Positions 1 through 6,277 of a stretch of DNA of 15,387 nt are shown here, in pieces. Every line of letters starts with the position of its first letter. Position 1 is the first letter of the stretch. Both the position numbers and the translations under genes were made by a program. The notes under the pieces were generated by a model. It had not been told where the DNA came from and did no database searches. It worked only from the letters and a program-made list of their open reading frames with translations. Where the stretch lies: contig JALXER010000257.1 in NCBI GenBank assembly GCA_027069385.1, forward strand, positions 1 to 15,387. Direction: 5' to 3'. This DNA is from Paracoccaceae bacterium (GTDB lineage Bacteria > Pseudomonadota > Alphaproteobacteria > Rhodobacterales > Rhodobacteraceae).

Positions 1-1079
1 ATATTATAGTGTGCGGTCGGCAGCACCGGAATCGGGTCTTTGGTCACATCGACACCGGCAAACACCCGCGCGCTTTCGGCGATGCCGGGCAGACGTTCGA
101 AAATCGCCTCTTTGGGCAGGTGTGACAGGTTCAGATAGATGTGATCCTTGAGCGGCCCGACCCCGCGGCCTTCATTGATTTCGATGGTCATGCAGCGGCT
201 GACCACATCGCGGCTGGCAAGGTCTTTGAAAGTGGGGGCGTAACGCTCCATAAAGCGTTCCCCTTCGGAGTTGGTCAGATAGCCGCCCTCGCCGCGCACC
301 CCTTCGGTGATCAGCGCGCCCATGCCGTAAATGCCGGTCGGGTGGAATTGCACGAATTCCATATCCTGAAGCGGCAATCCGGCCCGCGCCACCATGCCGC
401 CACCGTCACCGGTGCAGGTATGGGCCGAGGTGCAACTGAAATAGGTCCGCCCCGAACCGCCGGTGGCCAGCACGACCTTTTTGGCGTTAAAGCGGTGCAT
501 GGTGCCATCGTCCAGCTTCCAGGCAACCACGCCGGTGCAGGCCCCGTCCTCGTCCATCAGCAGGTCGAGCGCAAAGTATTCGATAAAAAATTCGGCGTTG
601 TTTTTCAGCGCCTGCCCGTAAAGCGTGTGCAGCATGGCATGGCCGGTACGGTCAGCAGCGGCGCAGGCGCGCGGCACCGGAACGCCCTCGCCGTATTCGG
701 TGGTGTGGCCGCCAAACGGGCGTTGATAGATCTTGCCATCCTCGGTGCGCGAGAACGGCACGCCGTAATGCTCCAGCTCGTAAACCGCGCGCGGAGCCTC
801 GCGGGCCACATATTCGATGGTGTCGTTATCGCCCAGCCAGTCGGAACCCTTGACCGTGTCATACATATGCCATTGCCAGCTGTCGGGCGCCATGTTGCCC
901 AGACTGGCCGCAATGCCGCCCTGCGCGGCAACGGTATGCGAGCGCGTCGGGAACACCTTGGTGACACAGGCGGTTTTCAGCCCCTGTTCGGCCATGCCCA
1001 GCGTGGCGCGCAACCCGGCCCCGCCAGCCCCGACAACCACCACATCATAGTCATGCTCGATAATTTCATATGCAGCCAT
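1..1079 (-). CDS. sdhA: Succinate dehydrogenase flavoprotein subunit (N-terminal 359 residues, cut by window edge)
   Basis: This is the catalytic flavoprotein of respiratory complex II, which oxidises succinate to fumarate on the cytoplasmic face of the membrane. The N-terminus has the FAD-binding dinucleotide motif VVVGAGGAGL (residues 14-23). RSHTVAAQGG follows, and its His48 matches the histidine that carries covalent FAD in the family. Substrate-site elements are also present: FHPTG with His246, LITEGVRGEGG at about 256-266, ASRDVVSR with Arg290, and TAHYN with His357 at the very edge. About 240 C-terminal residues lie outside the window. The ATG is preceded by a good GGAGAAG ribosome site and follows the sdhD stop by 15 nt, so it is the third gene of an sdhC-sdhD-sdhA operon. 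sdhB would be expected beyond the left edge. No frameshift was seen. Confidence 0.97.
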   Translation of the reverse strand, partial: MAAYEIIEHDYDVVVVGAGGAGLRATLGMAEQGLKTACVTKVFPTRSHTVAAQGGIAASLGNMAPDSWQWHMYDTVKGSDWLGDNDTIEYVAREAPRAVYELEHYGVPFSRTEDGKIYQRPFGGHTTEYGEGVPVPRACAAADRTGHAMLHTLYGQALKNNAEFFIEYFALDLLMDEDGACTGVVAWKLDDGTMHRFNAKKVVLATGGSGRTYFSCTSAHTCTGDGGGMVARAGLPLQDMEFVQFHPTGIYGMGALITEGVRGEGGYLTNSEGERFMERYAPTFKDLASRDVVSRCMTIEINEGRGVGPLKDHIYLNLSHLPKEAIFERLPGIAESARVFAGVDVTKDPIPVLPTAHYN

Positions 1080-1094
1080 TTTACTTCTCCGAAC

Positions 1095-1475
1095 TCAACC
1101 GCCAAACGCGATTTTAGCGATTGAAAAAACACCGGTCACGCCCAGCACGCCGGTAAACATCTGGTTGGCCAACAGCGAAATCGTCAGCGCGGTCTTGCCG
1201 TGAACATAATCGACGATCACCTCTTGCAGGCCGTGGCGCAGATGCGAGGTGATCACGATGAAAAACAGGATGCCGACAATGGCATTGAACGGGTTCTGGT
1301 ACACGGCGACCATTTCGTCATAGCCCCCGCCCAGATGCCGCGCCAAAGGCAGCACAAAAAAGATTACCAGCGGGATCAGCGCCATGGCCGAAACCCGTTG
1401 CCCGACCCATTCGCGGGTGCCGTCCTTGGCGGTGCCCAGCCCCTCTACGCGTTGTCTGTCTGTCCGGTAAGCCAT
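1095..1475 (-). CDS. sdhD: Succinate dehydrogenase membrane anchor subunit
   Basis: This is one of the two hydrophobic anchors of complex II, helping bind heme b and ubiquinone. The protein is 126 residues with three membrane segments at about 30-46, 62-80 and 96-120, as expected for SdhD. The segment HLRHGLQEVIVDYVHG (78-93) matches the family pattern of a heme-ligand histidine followed by Q-V-I-x-D-Y, with His78 the likely ligand and Asp89-Tyr90 near the quinone. I chose the ATG at 1475, which follows the sdhC TGA after one base. An upstream in-frame ATG at 1496 would add seven residues and overlap sdhC by about 20 nt, which is less likely. It is translated together with sdhC and sdhA. Confidence 0.93.
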   Translation of the reverse strand: MAYRTDRQRVEGLGTAKDGTREWVGQRVSAMALIPLVIFFVLPLARHLGGGYDEMVAVYQNPFNAIVGILFFIVITSHLRHGLQEVIVDYVHGKTALTISLLANQMFTGVLGVTGVFSIAKIAFGG

Positions 1476-1476
1476 G

Positions 1477-1872
1477 TCAAAATACCCCCAATGCAACCAG
1501 CATGACCAGCACGGTCAGCACAATCGATCCGGCGATCACCGCCAGCCCGCTTCGCCACGCGGTTTCCAACTCGAACCCCATGCCCGCATCCCAGAACAAA
1601 TGCCGGATGCCGTTACAAAGGTGGAACATCAACGCCCAGAGCGAGGCAATCAGCACCAACCCGCCGATAACCGAGGTCAGCACCCCGTCGGCCACCGCAA
1701 AGGCATCCTCGCCAATCGCGGCGGCCAGAAACCACCAGGTAACCAGCACAAGGCCCAGCGTCAGCCCGACGCCGGTAATGCGATGGGTGATCGACAGGAT
1801 CATGGTGTAAAGCGGTCGATAAATCGTCAGGTGCGGGGAAAGCGGTCGGTCGCCACGGTTAACATCTGCCAT
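1477..1872 (-). CDS. sdhC: Succinate dehydrogenase cytochrome b556 subunit
   Basis: This is the heme b and quinone-binding membrane anchor of complex II. The protein is 131 residues. The N-terminal signature RPLSPHLTIYRP (9-20) is typical of SdhC. SITHRITG (27-34) supplies the Ser27 and Arg31 expected at the quinone site. HLCNGIRHLFWD (84-95) contains His84, the expected axial heme ligand, and His91. Three membrane helices lie at about 22-50, 64-90 and 108-130. The ATG has an AGGAGA ribosome site six bases upstream. It is the first gene of the minus-strand sdh operon, and its promoter must lie in the roughly 100 bases between this start and the inverted repeat at 1978-2014. Confidence 0.95.
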   Translation of the reverse strand: MADVNRGDRPLSPHLTIYRPLYTMILSITHRITGVGLTLGLVLVTWWFLAAAIGEDAFAVADGVLTSVIGGLVLIASLWALMFHLCNGIRHLFWDAGMGFELETAWRSGLAVIAGSIVLTVLVMLVALGVF

Positions 1873-1972
1873 TGGGGTCTCCTGCCCTTGGGTGATTCAT
1901 TCGGTGTTTTAGCGCCTTTTTCGCGGCTTGGATAGGCTTAGCATGCCGTTGCATTCCAAAAATCCTCGGTTT
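1873..1972 (-). promoter_or_regulatory. sdhCDA leader and presumed promoter region
   Basis: This is the only non-coding DNA in front of sdhC. It holds the sdhC ribosome site (AGGAGA) and, on the minus strand, a weak -35-like TTGGAA. I see no convincing -10 box at standard spacing. A promoter is inferred from position alone, because the upstream unit appears to end at the inverted repeat next to it. Confidence 0.35.
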
Positions 1973-2018
1973 CTAGGATTTGTGATCACTGAAAAAAATG
2001 CTGTGATCACAAATCTAG
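1973..2018 (-). repeat. Inverted repeat element, copy 1, at the 3' end of the mcl2 operon
   Basis: Perfect 12-bp arms ATTTGTGATCAC (1978-1989) and GTGATCACAAAT (2003-2014) flank a 13-base loop. With a single bulged G at 1977 the pairing extends to CTAG on both sides, giving 16-bp arms that include the TAG stop of the gene before it. On the minus strand, which is the transcribed sense, the loop reads AGCATTTTTTTCA. The same arm core and loop pattern recurs at 8453-8489. It is probably a transcript 3'-end structure or terminator, but the T run is inside the loop and not after the stem, so it is not a canonical intrinsic terminator. Confidence 0.8.
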
Positions 2019-2569
2019 CCTTTGCTTCTGTTCTTGTGCGGAAACGGCTTGAGCGTGTCCTTGCCCAGAAAATTGACCAGTTCCAGCCATCCGTCACCGT
2101 TAAAGATGTCCAGAATCAGCAAATCATCGGGGCGATTGCTGAAATATTCGATAATTTCGGCGTTTTTATCGTCATATATCTGCCGGTACTTGTCCTCGTT
2201 ACCCGAAAACCGCCCGACCTTGTACATCCAGGCGCGCAAGCCGTTATTGCCGTCGGGGAAATACCGCTGATAGCTGCGCAGCCAGTCATCGGTGTCGCGC
2301 GTGGTCAGGATAAACCGCGCATCGGGAAAGGCGGCGTCGAAGGCGCGGTGCATAAAGGCGCAGGGCGAATCCTGAATGGCCTCCAACCCGCCCGCGATCT
2401 CCAGCGTCAGGGCCGTTACCTGCGCATCCACGTCATTGCCGCGCCAGTTGACCTCTTTATTCAGCCGGGTCAGCGCATCGCCCACCTCATAGCCCAGCCG
2501 CCGCAGCGCCGCCGCCAGCGAGGTTGTGCCGGTTTTCTGAAAGCCGAGGCAGATGATTTTGCGGCTCAA
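2015..2569 (-). CDS. Small sulfotransferase-like P-loop protein
   Basis: This 184-residue protein has the two nucleotide-binding signatures of PAPS-dependent sulfotransferases. GFQKTGTTSL (9-18) resembles the 5'-phosphosulfate loop, with Lys12. FILTTRDTDDWLRSY (86-100) resembles the 3'-phosphate-binding motif, with Arg91 and Ser99. No signal peptide or membrane segment is visible, so it should be cytoplasmic; the acceptor is unknown. The start is a TTG inside a TTGA overlap with the mch stop. No in-frame ATG exists near the phosphate loop, which begins at residue 9, so this rare start seems right and the gene depends on translation of mch. It is the last gene of the mcl2 unit, and an inverted repeat begins immediately after its TAG. 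It has no evident link to the ethylmalonyl-CoA pathway. The family call is fairly sure; the function is not. Confidence 0.82.
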   Translation of the reverse strand: MSRKIICLGFQKTGTTSLAAALRRLGYEVGDALTRLNKEVNWRGNDVDAQVTALTLEIAGGLEAIQDSPCAFMHRAFDAAFPDARFILTTRDTDDWLRSYQRYFPDGNNGLRAWMYKVGRFSGNEDKYRQIYDDKNAEIIEYFSNRPDDLLILDIFNGDGWLELVNFLGKDTLKPFPHKNRSKG

Positions 2570-3567
2570 GGCATCGCCACCCAGTAATCAAGGTCGAGCA
2601 GCACATGCGGCAGGTATTTGCCGTCCTGTTTCAGGTCGAACCCCTGTTGCGCGTTGGTCGCCACCAGCCGCAGACGCAGCGCATTGTCGCGTTTGTCGAG
2701 CACCTCGGACCAGGCCCGCAGCGTGTCACCGGCAAAGCACGGGTTGGCATGGGTGCCGCCATTGATCGCCAGGATCATCTGCGCATTGGCCAGCCCGTTG
2801 AACGACAGCGCCCGCGCCATGCTGATCACATGCCCGCCATAAATCAGCCGCCGCCCGTCGGGGCGCTGGCCGGTATCAAAATGCACCTTGGCGGTGTTTT
2901 GCCACAACCGCGTGGCCATCATGTGTTCGGCCTCGGTCAGGGTCACCGCGTCCACATGGTCGATCTTTTCGCCAATTTCGTAATCGGCACAGCGATGCGG
3001 CGCGCCCGCCAGCGTGGAATCATAACCCCTGAAATGCAGCCCTTCGGGAAGGGCAACATCATCGACCACCGCCGCCAGTTCGGGGATCACCGTTTGCGGC
3101 GCAGGGGCGTCGGGGTTGCGTTTGCGCACCATCACCCAGCGCACATATTCCAGCACCGGTTCACCATGCTGGTTGCGCCCGATGGTACGCAGCCACACCA
3201 CGCCGCTTTTGCCGTTGGAGTTCTGCTTGACCCCGATGATTGTCGAGCTTACCGCCAGCGTGTCGCCCGGATAGACCGGCACCAGAAAACGCAATTCCGC
3301 ATAGCCCAGATTGGCCACCGCATTCAGCGAAATATCGGGCACCGTTTTGCCCAGCACGATATGAAACACCACCAGATCCTCGACCGGACTGGTGGGCAGA
3401 CCGCAGGAGCGGGCAAACTCGTCTGATGAATACAGCGCGAAACGCGACGGATAAAGCGCCTGAACCAGCGCCCGTTCGCCCCCCGAAATGGTGCGCGGCG
3501 TGGCATGGGTAAACACCTGCCCGACGCTGAAATCCTCGAAATAATTGCCGCTGTCGGTTTTGCTCAT
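2566..3567 (-). CDS. mch: Mesaconyl-CoA hydratase (MaoC-type double hotdog)
   Basis: This is likely the enzyme interconverting mesaconyl-C1-CoA and beta-methylmalyl-CoA in the ethylmalonyl-CoA pathway of acetyl-CoA assimilation. The 333-residue length fits two tandem hotdog domains (about 10-150 and 185-333), close to characterised Mch proteins and twice the size of a single MaoC hydratase. The N-terminal FEDFSVGQVFTHATPRTIS (10-28) opens like MaoC dehydratases. The second domain has WQNTAKVHFD (222-231) and YGGHVISMARAL (243-254), which probably line the active site. The start ATG overlaps the DUF1737 stop as ATGA. The same-operon malyl-CoA thioesterase homologue strengthens the assignment. 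Without that context one would only say MaoC family dehydratase. Confidence 0.86.
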   Translation of the reverse strand: MSKTDSGNYFEDFSVGQVFTHATPRTISGGERALVQALYPSRFALYSSDEFARSCGLPTSPVEDLVVFHIVLGKTVPDISLNAVANLGYAELRFLVPVYPGDTLAVSSTIIGVKQNSNGKSGVVWLRTIGRNQHGEPVLEYVRWVMVRKRNPDAPAPQTVIPELAAVVDDVALPEGLHFRGYDSTLAGAPHRCADYEIGEKIDHVDAVTLTEAEHMMATRLWQNTAKVHFDTGQRPDGRRLIYGGHVISMARALSFNGLANAQMILAINGGTHANPCFAGDTLRAWSEVLDKRDNALRLRLVATNAQQGFDLKQDGKYLPHVLLDLDYWVAMP

Positions 3568-3767
3568 AGCTGCCCCAGTTTCAAATCGGGGGTATATTCG
3601 CCCTCATATTCCTTCACCACCGCCTGCGCGCAACGCACCACGCCGCGCCCGGCATCGTATGTCATGGTCGGATCACCATGCAGCACCCAGCCCTTGGCCA
3701 GGGCCTCGCTCACTTTGTGGCAGAAATCCGATGTGTCGTCCTCGGTTAACAGTCTATATGCTTGCAT
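3564..3767 (-). CDS. DUF1737 family small protein
   Basis: This is a 67-residue soluble protein starting MQAYRLLTEDD. It matches the DUF1737 pattern: an initial Y-[KR]-L-[LV]-T strand, an amphipathic helix with x-VSEALAKGWVLHGDP (residues 19-33), and a short charged C-terminus. I chose the ATG at 3767, one base after the stop of the membrane-protein gene upstream. An in-frame TTG at 3779 would add four residues but lie inside that gene. The TGA overlaps the mch ATG as ATGA, so translation of the two should be coupled. The function of the family is not known to me. A structural or regulatory role near the acyl-CoA enzymes is only a guess. Confidence 0.8.
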   Translation of the reverse strand: MQAYRLLTEDDTSDFCHKVSEALAKGWVLHGDPTMTYDAGRGVVRCAQAVVKEYEGEYTPDLKLGQL

Positions 3768-3768
3768 G

Positions 3769-4317
3769 TTACAATCCAAACGGCGAGGGGCCGATAAAGT
3801 GGTGGATCCCGGCGATCACCCCGTAAAACACCACCGAGACCATGACGAGCTTGATATCCGCAGCCCAGACCCCGTTTACGGGGCGTTGCCAAGGGCCGTC
3901 TTGCAGGTTGATCAACAACATAGAGGCCAGCGCCCAGACGCCCATGCCGCCAAACAGCACCAAAGAGGCCACATCGCCATTGACCAGCAAATGCGCCACC
4001 GCCCAGACCACCACGCTCCACAGCATCGGATGGCGCAGCCAACCCGCCGAGCGCCCGTCCGATTTGCCCATGCCCGACAGGATCACCGCGAACAGCATCA
4101 GCGTGTTGTTGATATGGCGAAACCAGACCGGAGAATCATAGACAAAATCGACCGGCGCGGCACGATAGCCGATCACCATCAGCACGATCGAGCCAACGAT
4201 CAGCAGCGCCATAACACCCTTGCCCGCATTGCCCATACGGCCCCGCAGCCCCGGCAGAATGCGTTTGAACCAGTGCGCCGCCACCCAAAGGGCCAGCCCC
4301 GTGATCAGTAAAGTCAT
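3769..4317 (-). CDS. NnrU family integral membrane protein
   Basis: This 182-residue polytopic membrane protein has about six hydrophobic segments (roughly 1-18, 36-52, 70-86, 98-112, 116-136 and 155-175). The NnrU-type pattern is visible: an N-terminal ALWVAAHWFKR with His15, RHPMLWSVVVWAVAHLLVNGD (95-115) with His96 and His109, and SLVLFGG (118-124). The conserved membrane histidines suggest heme or metal binding, but this is inference. NnrU was named from nitric-oxide and nitrite reduction loci, yet no denitrification gene is present here. The ATG follows the mcl2 TAA with no gap, so it is translated from the mcl2 transcript. What it does among acyl-CoA enzymes is unknown. Confidence 0.83.
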   Translation of the reverse strand: MTLLITGLALWVAAHWFKRILPGLRGRMGNAGKGVMALLIVGSIVLMVIGYRAAPVDFVYDSPVWFRHINNTLMLFAVILSGMGKSDGRSAGWLRHPMLWSVVVWAVAHLLVNGDVASLVLFGGMGVWALASMLLINLQDGPWQRPVNGVWAADIKLVMVSVVFYGVIAGIHHFIGPSPFGL

Positions 4318-5169
4318 TTATGCCTCTTTATCCAGTTTTTCGATCTGCGCCGACAGTGCCAGCAAACGCCGCGCGTTTTCAACATGTAATTGCTCGACAA
4401 TCCGGCCATTGACCACGGCCACCCCCGAACCCGCGGCGGAAAAGGCCTCTATATACTGGCGCGCAAGGGCCAGATCGTCGGGCGAAGGCGAAAACACCTG
4501 ATTGGCGATGTCCAGTTGCGCCGGATGGATCAGGGTTTTGCCGTCAAAACCCATGTCACGCCCCTGTTCGCATTCGGCCCGCAGCCCGTCGGGATCCTTG
4601 AACGCATTATATACCCCGTCCAGAATAACCAGCCCCGCGGCCCGCGCGGCCAGAAGGCAGGTCGACAAAGACGCAAGTACAGGTGCGCGTGTCGGCGTAT
4701 GCACCGCGCGCAGGTCGTTAACCAGATCGTTGGTGCCCATGACCAGCCCTTCCAGCAGCGGCGTGGCAAAGGCAATACCCTGCGCGTTCAGAATACCCAG
4801 CGGCGTTTCCATCATCGCCCAAAGGCGGGTCTTGCCGGACAGCATGGGCGCAAGGGTGCTCAGGTCATCCGCCCCGTTCACCTTGGGCAGCAAAATCCCG
4901 TCGGGTTCGGCCGCAATCGCCGCCGCCAGATCATCCTTGCCCCACGCTGTATCCATGCCGTTGATCCGGATCAGCAGCTTGCGCGCGCCAAAACCGCCCG
5001 CCTTTACCGAATCACACACCAGTTCGCGCGCCGCGGTTTTGTCATCGGGCGCGACCGCATCCTCCAGATCCAGAATCAGCGCATCGGCGGGCAGGGTTTT
5101 GGCCTTTTCCAGCACCCGCGCCTTTGAACCGGGCATATATAGAACAGATCGATAGGGATGCGACATCAT
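4318..5169 (-). CDS. mcl2: (3S)-malyl-CoA thioesterase (CitE/HpcH-aldolase-like)
   Basis: This is probably the enzyme that hydrolyses (3S)-malyl-CoA to malate and CoA, completing glyoxylate plus acetyl-CoA entry into C4 metabolism. It could also be an L-malyl-CoA/beta-methylmalyl-CoA lyase. The 283-residue TIM-barrel starts YRSVLYMPGSKARVLEKA (6-23) with LILDLEDAV (31-39). Arg68 lies in LIRING, METPLGI carries Glu121, and GTNDLVNDL carries Asp148. The last two are the expected Mg ligands. Its short length, without the C-terminal extension of true Mcl1 lyases, and its linkage to mch favour the thioesterase paralogue. Two adjacent ATG codons (5169 and 5166) follow an AAAGG site; either could initiate. 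It is the first gene of the five-gene minus-strand unit, transcribed away from mdh. Confidence 0.8.
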   Translation of the reverse strand: MMSHPYRSVLYMPGSKARVLEKAKTLPADALILDLEDAVAPDDKTAARELVCDSVKAGGFGARKLLIRINGMDTAWGKDDLAAAIAAEPDGILLPKVNGADDLSTLAPMLSGKTRLWAMMETPLGILNAQGIAFATPLLEGLVMGTNDLVNDLRAVHTPTRAPVLASLSTCLLAARAAGLVILDGVYNAFKDPDGLRAECEQGRDMGFDGKTLIHPAQLDIANQVFSPSPDDLALARQYIEAFSAAGSGVAVVNGRIVEQLHVENARRLLALSAQIEKLDKEA

Positions 5170-5185
5170 CTGGGCCTTTCAAATA

Positions 5186-5228
5186 TTGCACTGCAACATA
5201 CCTAAGCAGACCCGTCGGCACTGCACAA
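5186..5228 (-). promoter_or_regulatory. Putative mcl2 promoter with nearby palindrome
   Basis: On the minus strand TTGTGC (5228-5223) and TTAGGT (5205-5200) are separated by exactly 17 bases, a plausible though weak sigma-70-like promoter for mcl2. Just downstream, TTGCA-c-TGCAA (5186-5196) is a perfect 11-bp palindrome in the presumed leader. It could be a repressor site or chance. The match to consensus is partial, so the call is tentative. Confidence 0.35.
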
Positions 5229-5264
5229 GCAAAATTGCAAAAGCAAACCTTGCGATATGGCAAA
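5229..5264. promoter_or_regulatory. Cluster of four GCAAA boxes between mcl2 and mdh
   Basis: GCAAA occurs at 5229-5233, 5237-5241, 5243-5247 and 5260-5264, with an opposed TTGCG at 5250-5254. Two of the boxes sit in wider TTGC/GCAA symmetry. The cluster abuts the putative -35 of mcl2 and also lies in front of mdh, which fits a regulator site acting on either divergent unit. TTTGC/GCAAA motifs resemble those I recall for RamB/ScfR-type acyl-CoA-responsive regulators. The identity of the regulator is inference. Confidence 0.4.
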
Positions 5265-5314
5265 AATAGGACTAGGCAATGAGGCGAATTTGTAACCGAA
5301 CAGGAGAATTCCAC

Positions 5315-6277
5315 ATGGCACGCGCTAAAATCGCCCTAATCGGGGCCGGACAAATCGGGGGCACGCTGGCCCATCTGGCCGCAATGAAAGAACTGGGCGA
5401 TGTCGTTATGTTCGACATTGCCGAAGGCATCCCGCAGGGCAAGGCGCTCGACATCGCCGAGAGCGCACCGGTTGACCGCTATGACGCCGCCATGAGCGGG
5501 GCCAATGATTACAGCGCCATTGCCGGGGCCGATGTGTGCATCGTGACCGCCGGTGTGGCCCGCAAACCGGGGATGAGCCGCGACGACCTGCTGGGCATCA
5601 ACCTGAAAGTCATGAAATCGGTTGGCGAAGGCATTGCCGCCCACGCGCCCGACGCGTTTGTGATCTGCATCACCAACCCGCTGGACGCCATGGTCTGGGC
5701 CTTGCGCGAGTTTTCGGGCCTGCCCCATAACAAGGTTTGCGGCATGGCCGGTGTGCTGGACAGCGCCCGATTCCGCCACTTTCTGGCCGATGAATTCGAC
5801 GTTTCGGTGAAAGACGTCACCGCCTTTGTGCTGGGCGGCCACGGCGACACCATGGTGCCGCTGGCGCGCTATTCCACCGTTGCCGGTATCCCGTTGCCCG
5901 ATCTGGTAGACATGGGCTGGACCACGCAGGACAAGCTGGATGCCATCATTCAGCGCACCCGCGACGGTGGTGCCGAAATCGTAGGCCTGCTGAAAACCGG
6001 CTCGGCGTTTTATGCACCTGCCGCCTCGGCAATCCAGATGGCCGAGGCTTACCTGGGTGACCAGAAACGCCTGCTGCCCTGCGCCGCCCATGTGGCCAAT
6101 GCCTATGGTCTGAAAAACACCTATGTGGGTGTGCCGACCATCATCGGGGCCGGCGGTATCGAGAAAATCGTTGAAATCAAGCTCAACAAAGACGAGCAGG
6201 CCATGTTCGACAAATCCGCCGACGCGGTCAAAGGGCTGGTTGACGCCTGCAAGGCTATCGACGGATCGCTTGGCTAG
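5315..6277 (+). CDS. mdh: NAD-dependent malate dehydrogenase
   Basis: This enzyme oxidises malate to oxaloacetate with NAD in the TCA cycle. The 320-residue protein is of the lactate-dehydrogenase-like MDH type found in alphaproteobacteria. The Rossmann motif IGAGQIGG (9-16) is followed by Asp34 for NAD ribose binding. Arg83 and Arg89 flank the mobile loop (VARKPGMSRDDLL), ITNPLD has Asn121, VLDSARFR has Asp149 and Arg152, and LGGHGDTMVP has the catalytic His176. The ATG at 5315 is preceded by AGGAG at good spacing; earlier in-frame codons lack such a site. It is the first gene on the plus strand after the divergent control region. The next gene's ATG directly follows its TAG. Confidence 0.96.
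   Translation: MARAKIALIGAGQIGGTLAHLAAMKELGDVVMFDIAEGIPQGKALDIAESAPVDRYDAAMSGANDYSAIAGADVCIVTAGVARKPGMSRDDLLGINLKVMKSVGEGIAAHAPDAFVICITNPLDAMVWALREFSGLPHNKVCGMAGVLDSARFRHFLADEFDVSVKDVTAFVLGGHGDTMVPLARYSTVAGIPLPDLVDMGWTTQDKLDAIIQRTRDGGAEIVGLLKTGSAFYAPAASAIQMAEAYLGDQKRLLPCAAHVANAYGLKNTYVGVPTIIGAGGIEKIVEIKLNKDEQAMFDKSADAVKGLVDACKAIDGSLG

Noticed and set aside
1928..2587. Plus-strand open frame opposite the small sulfotransferase gene (219 codons)
   Set aside because: It runs through the inverted repeat and is antisense to a gene with clear P-loop and 3'-phosphate motifs; no domain seen.
2605..3426. Plus-strand open frame opposite mch (273 codons)
   Set aside because: Antisense to a well-supported MaoC-type gene, His/Arg/Gln-rich, with no ribosome site.
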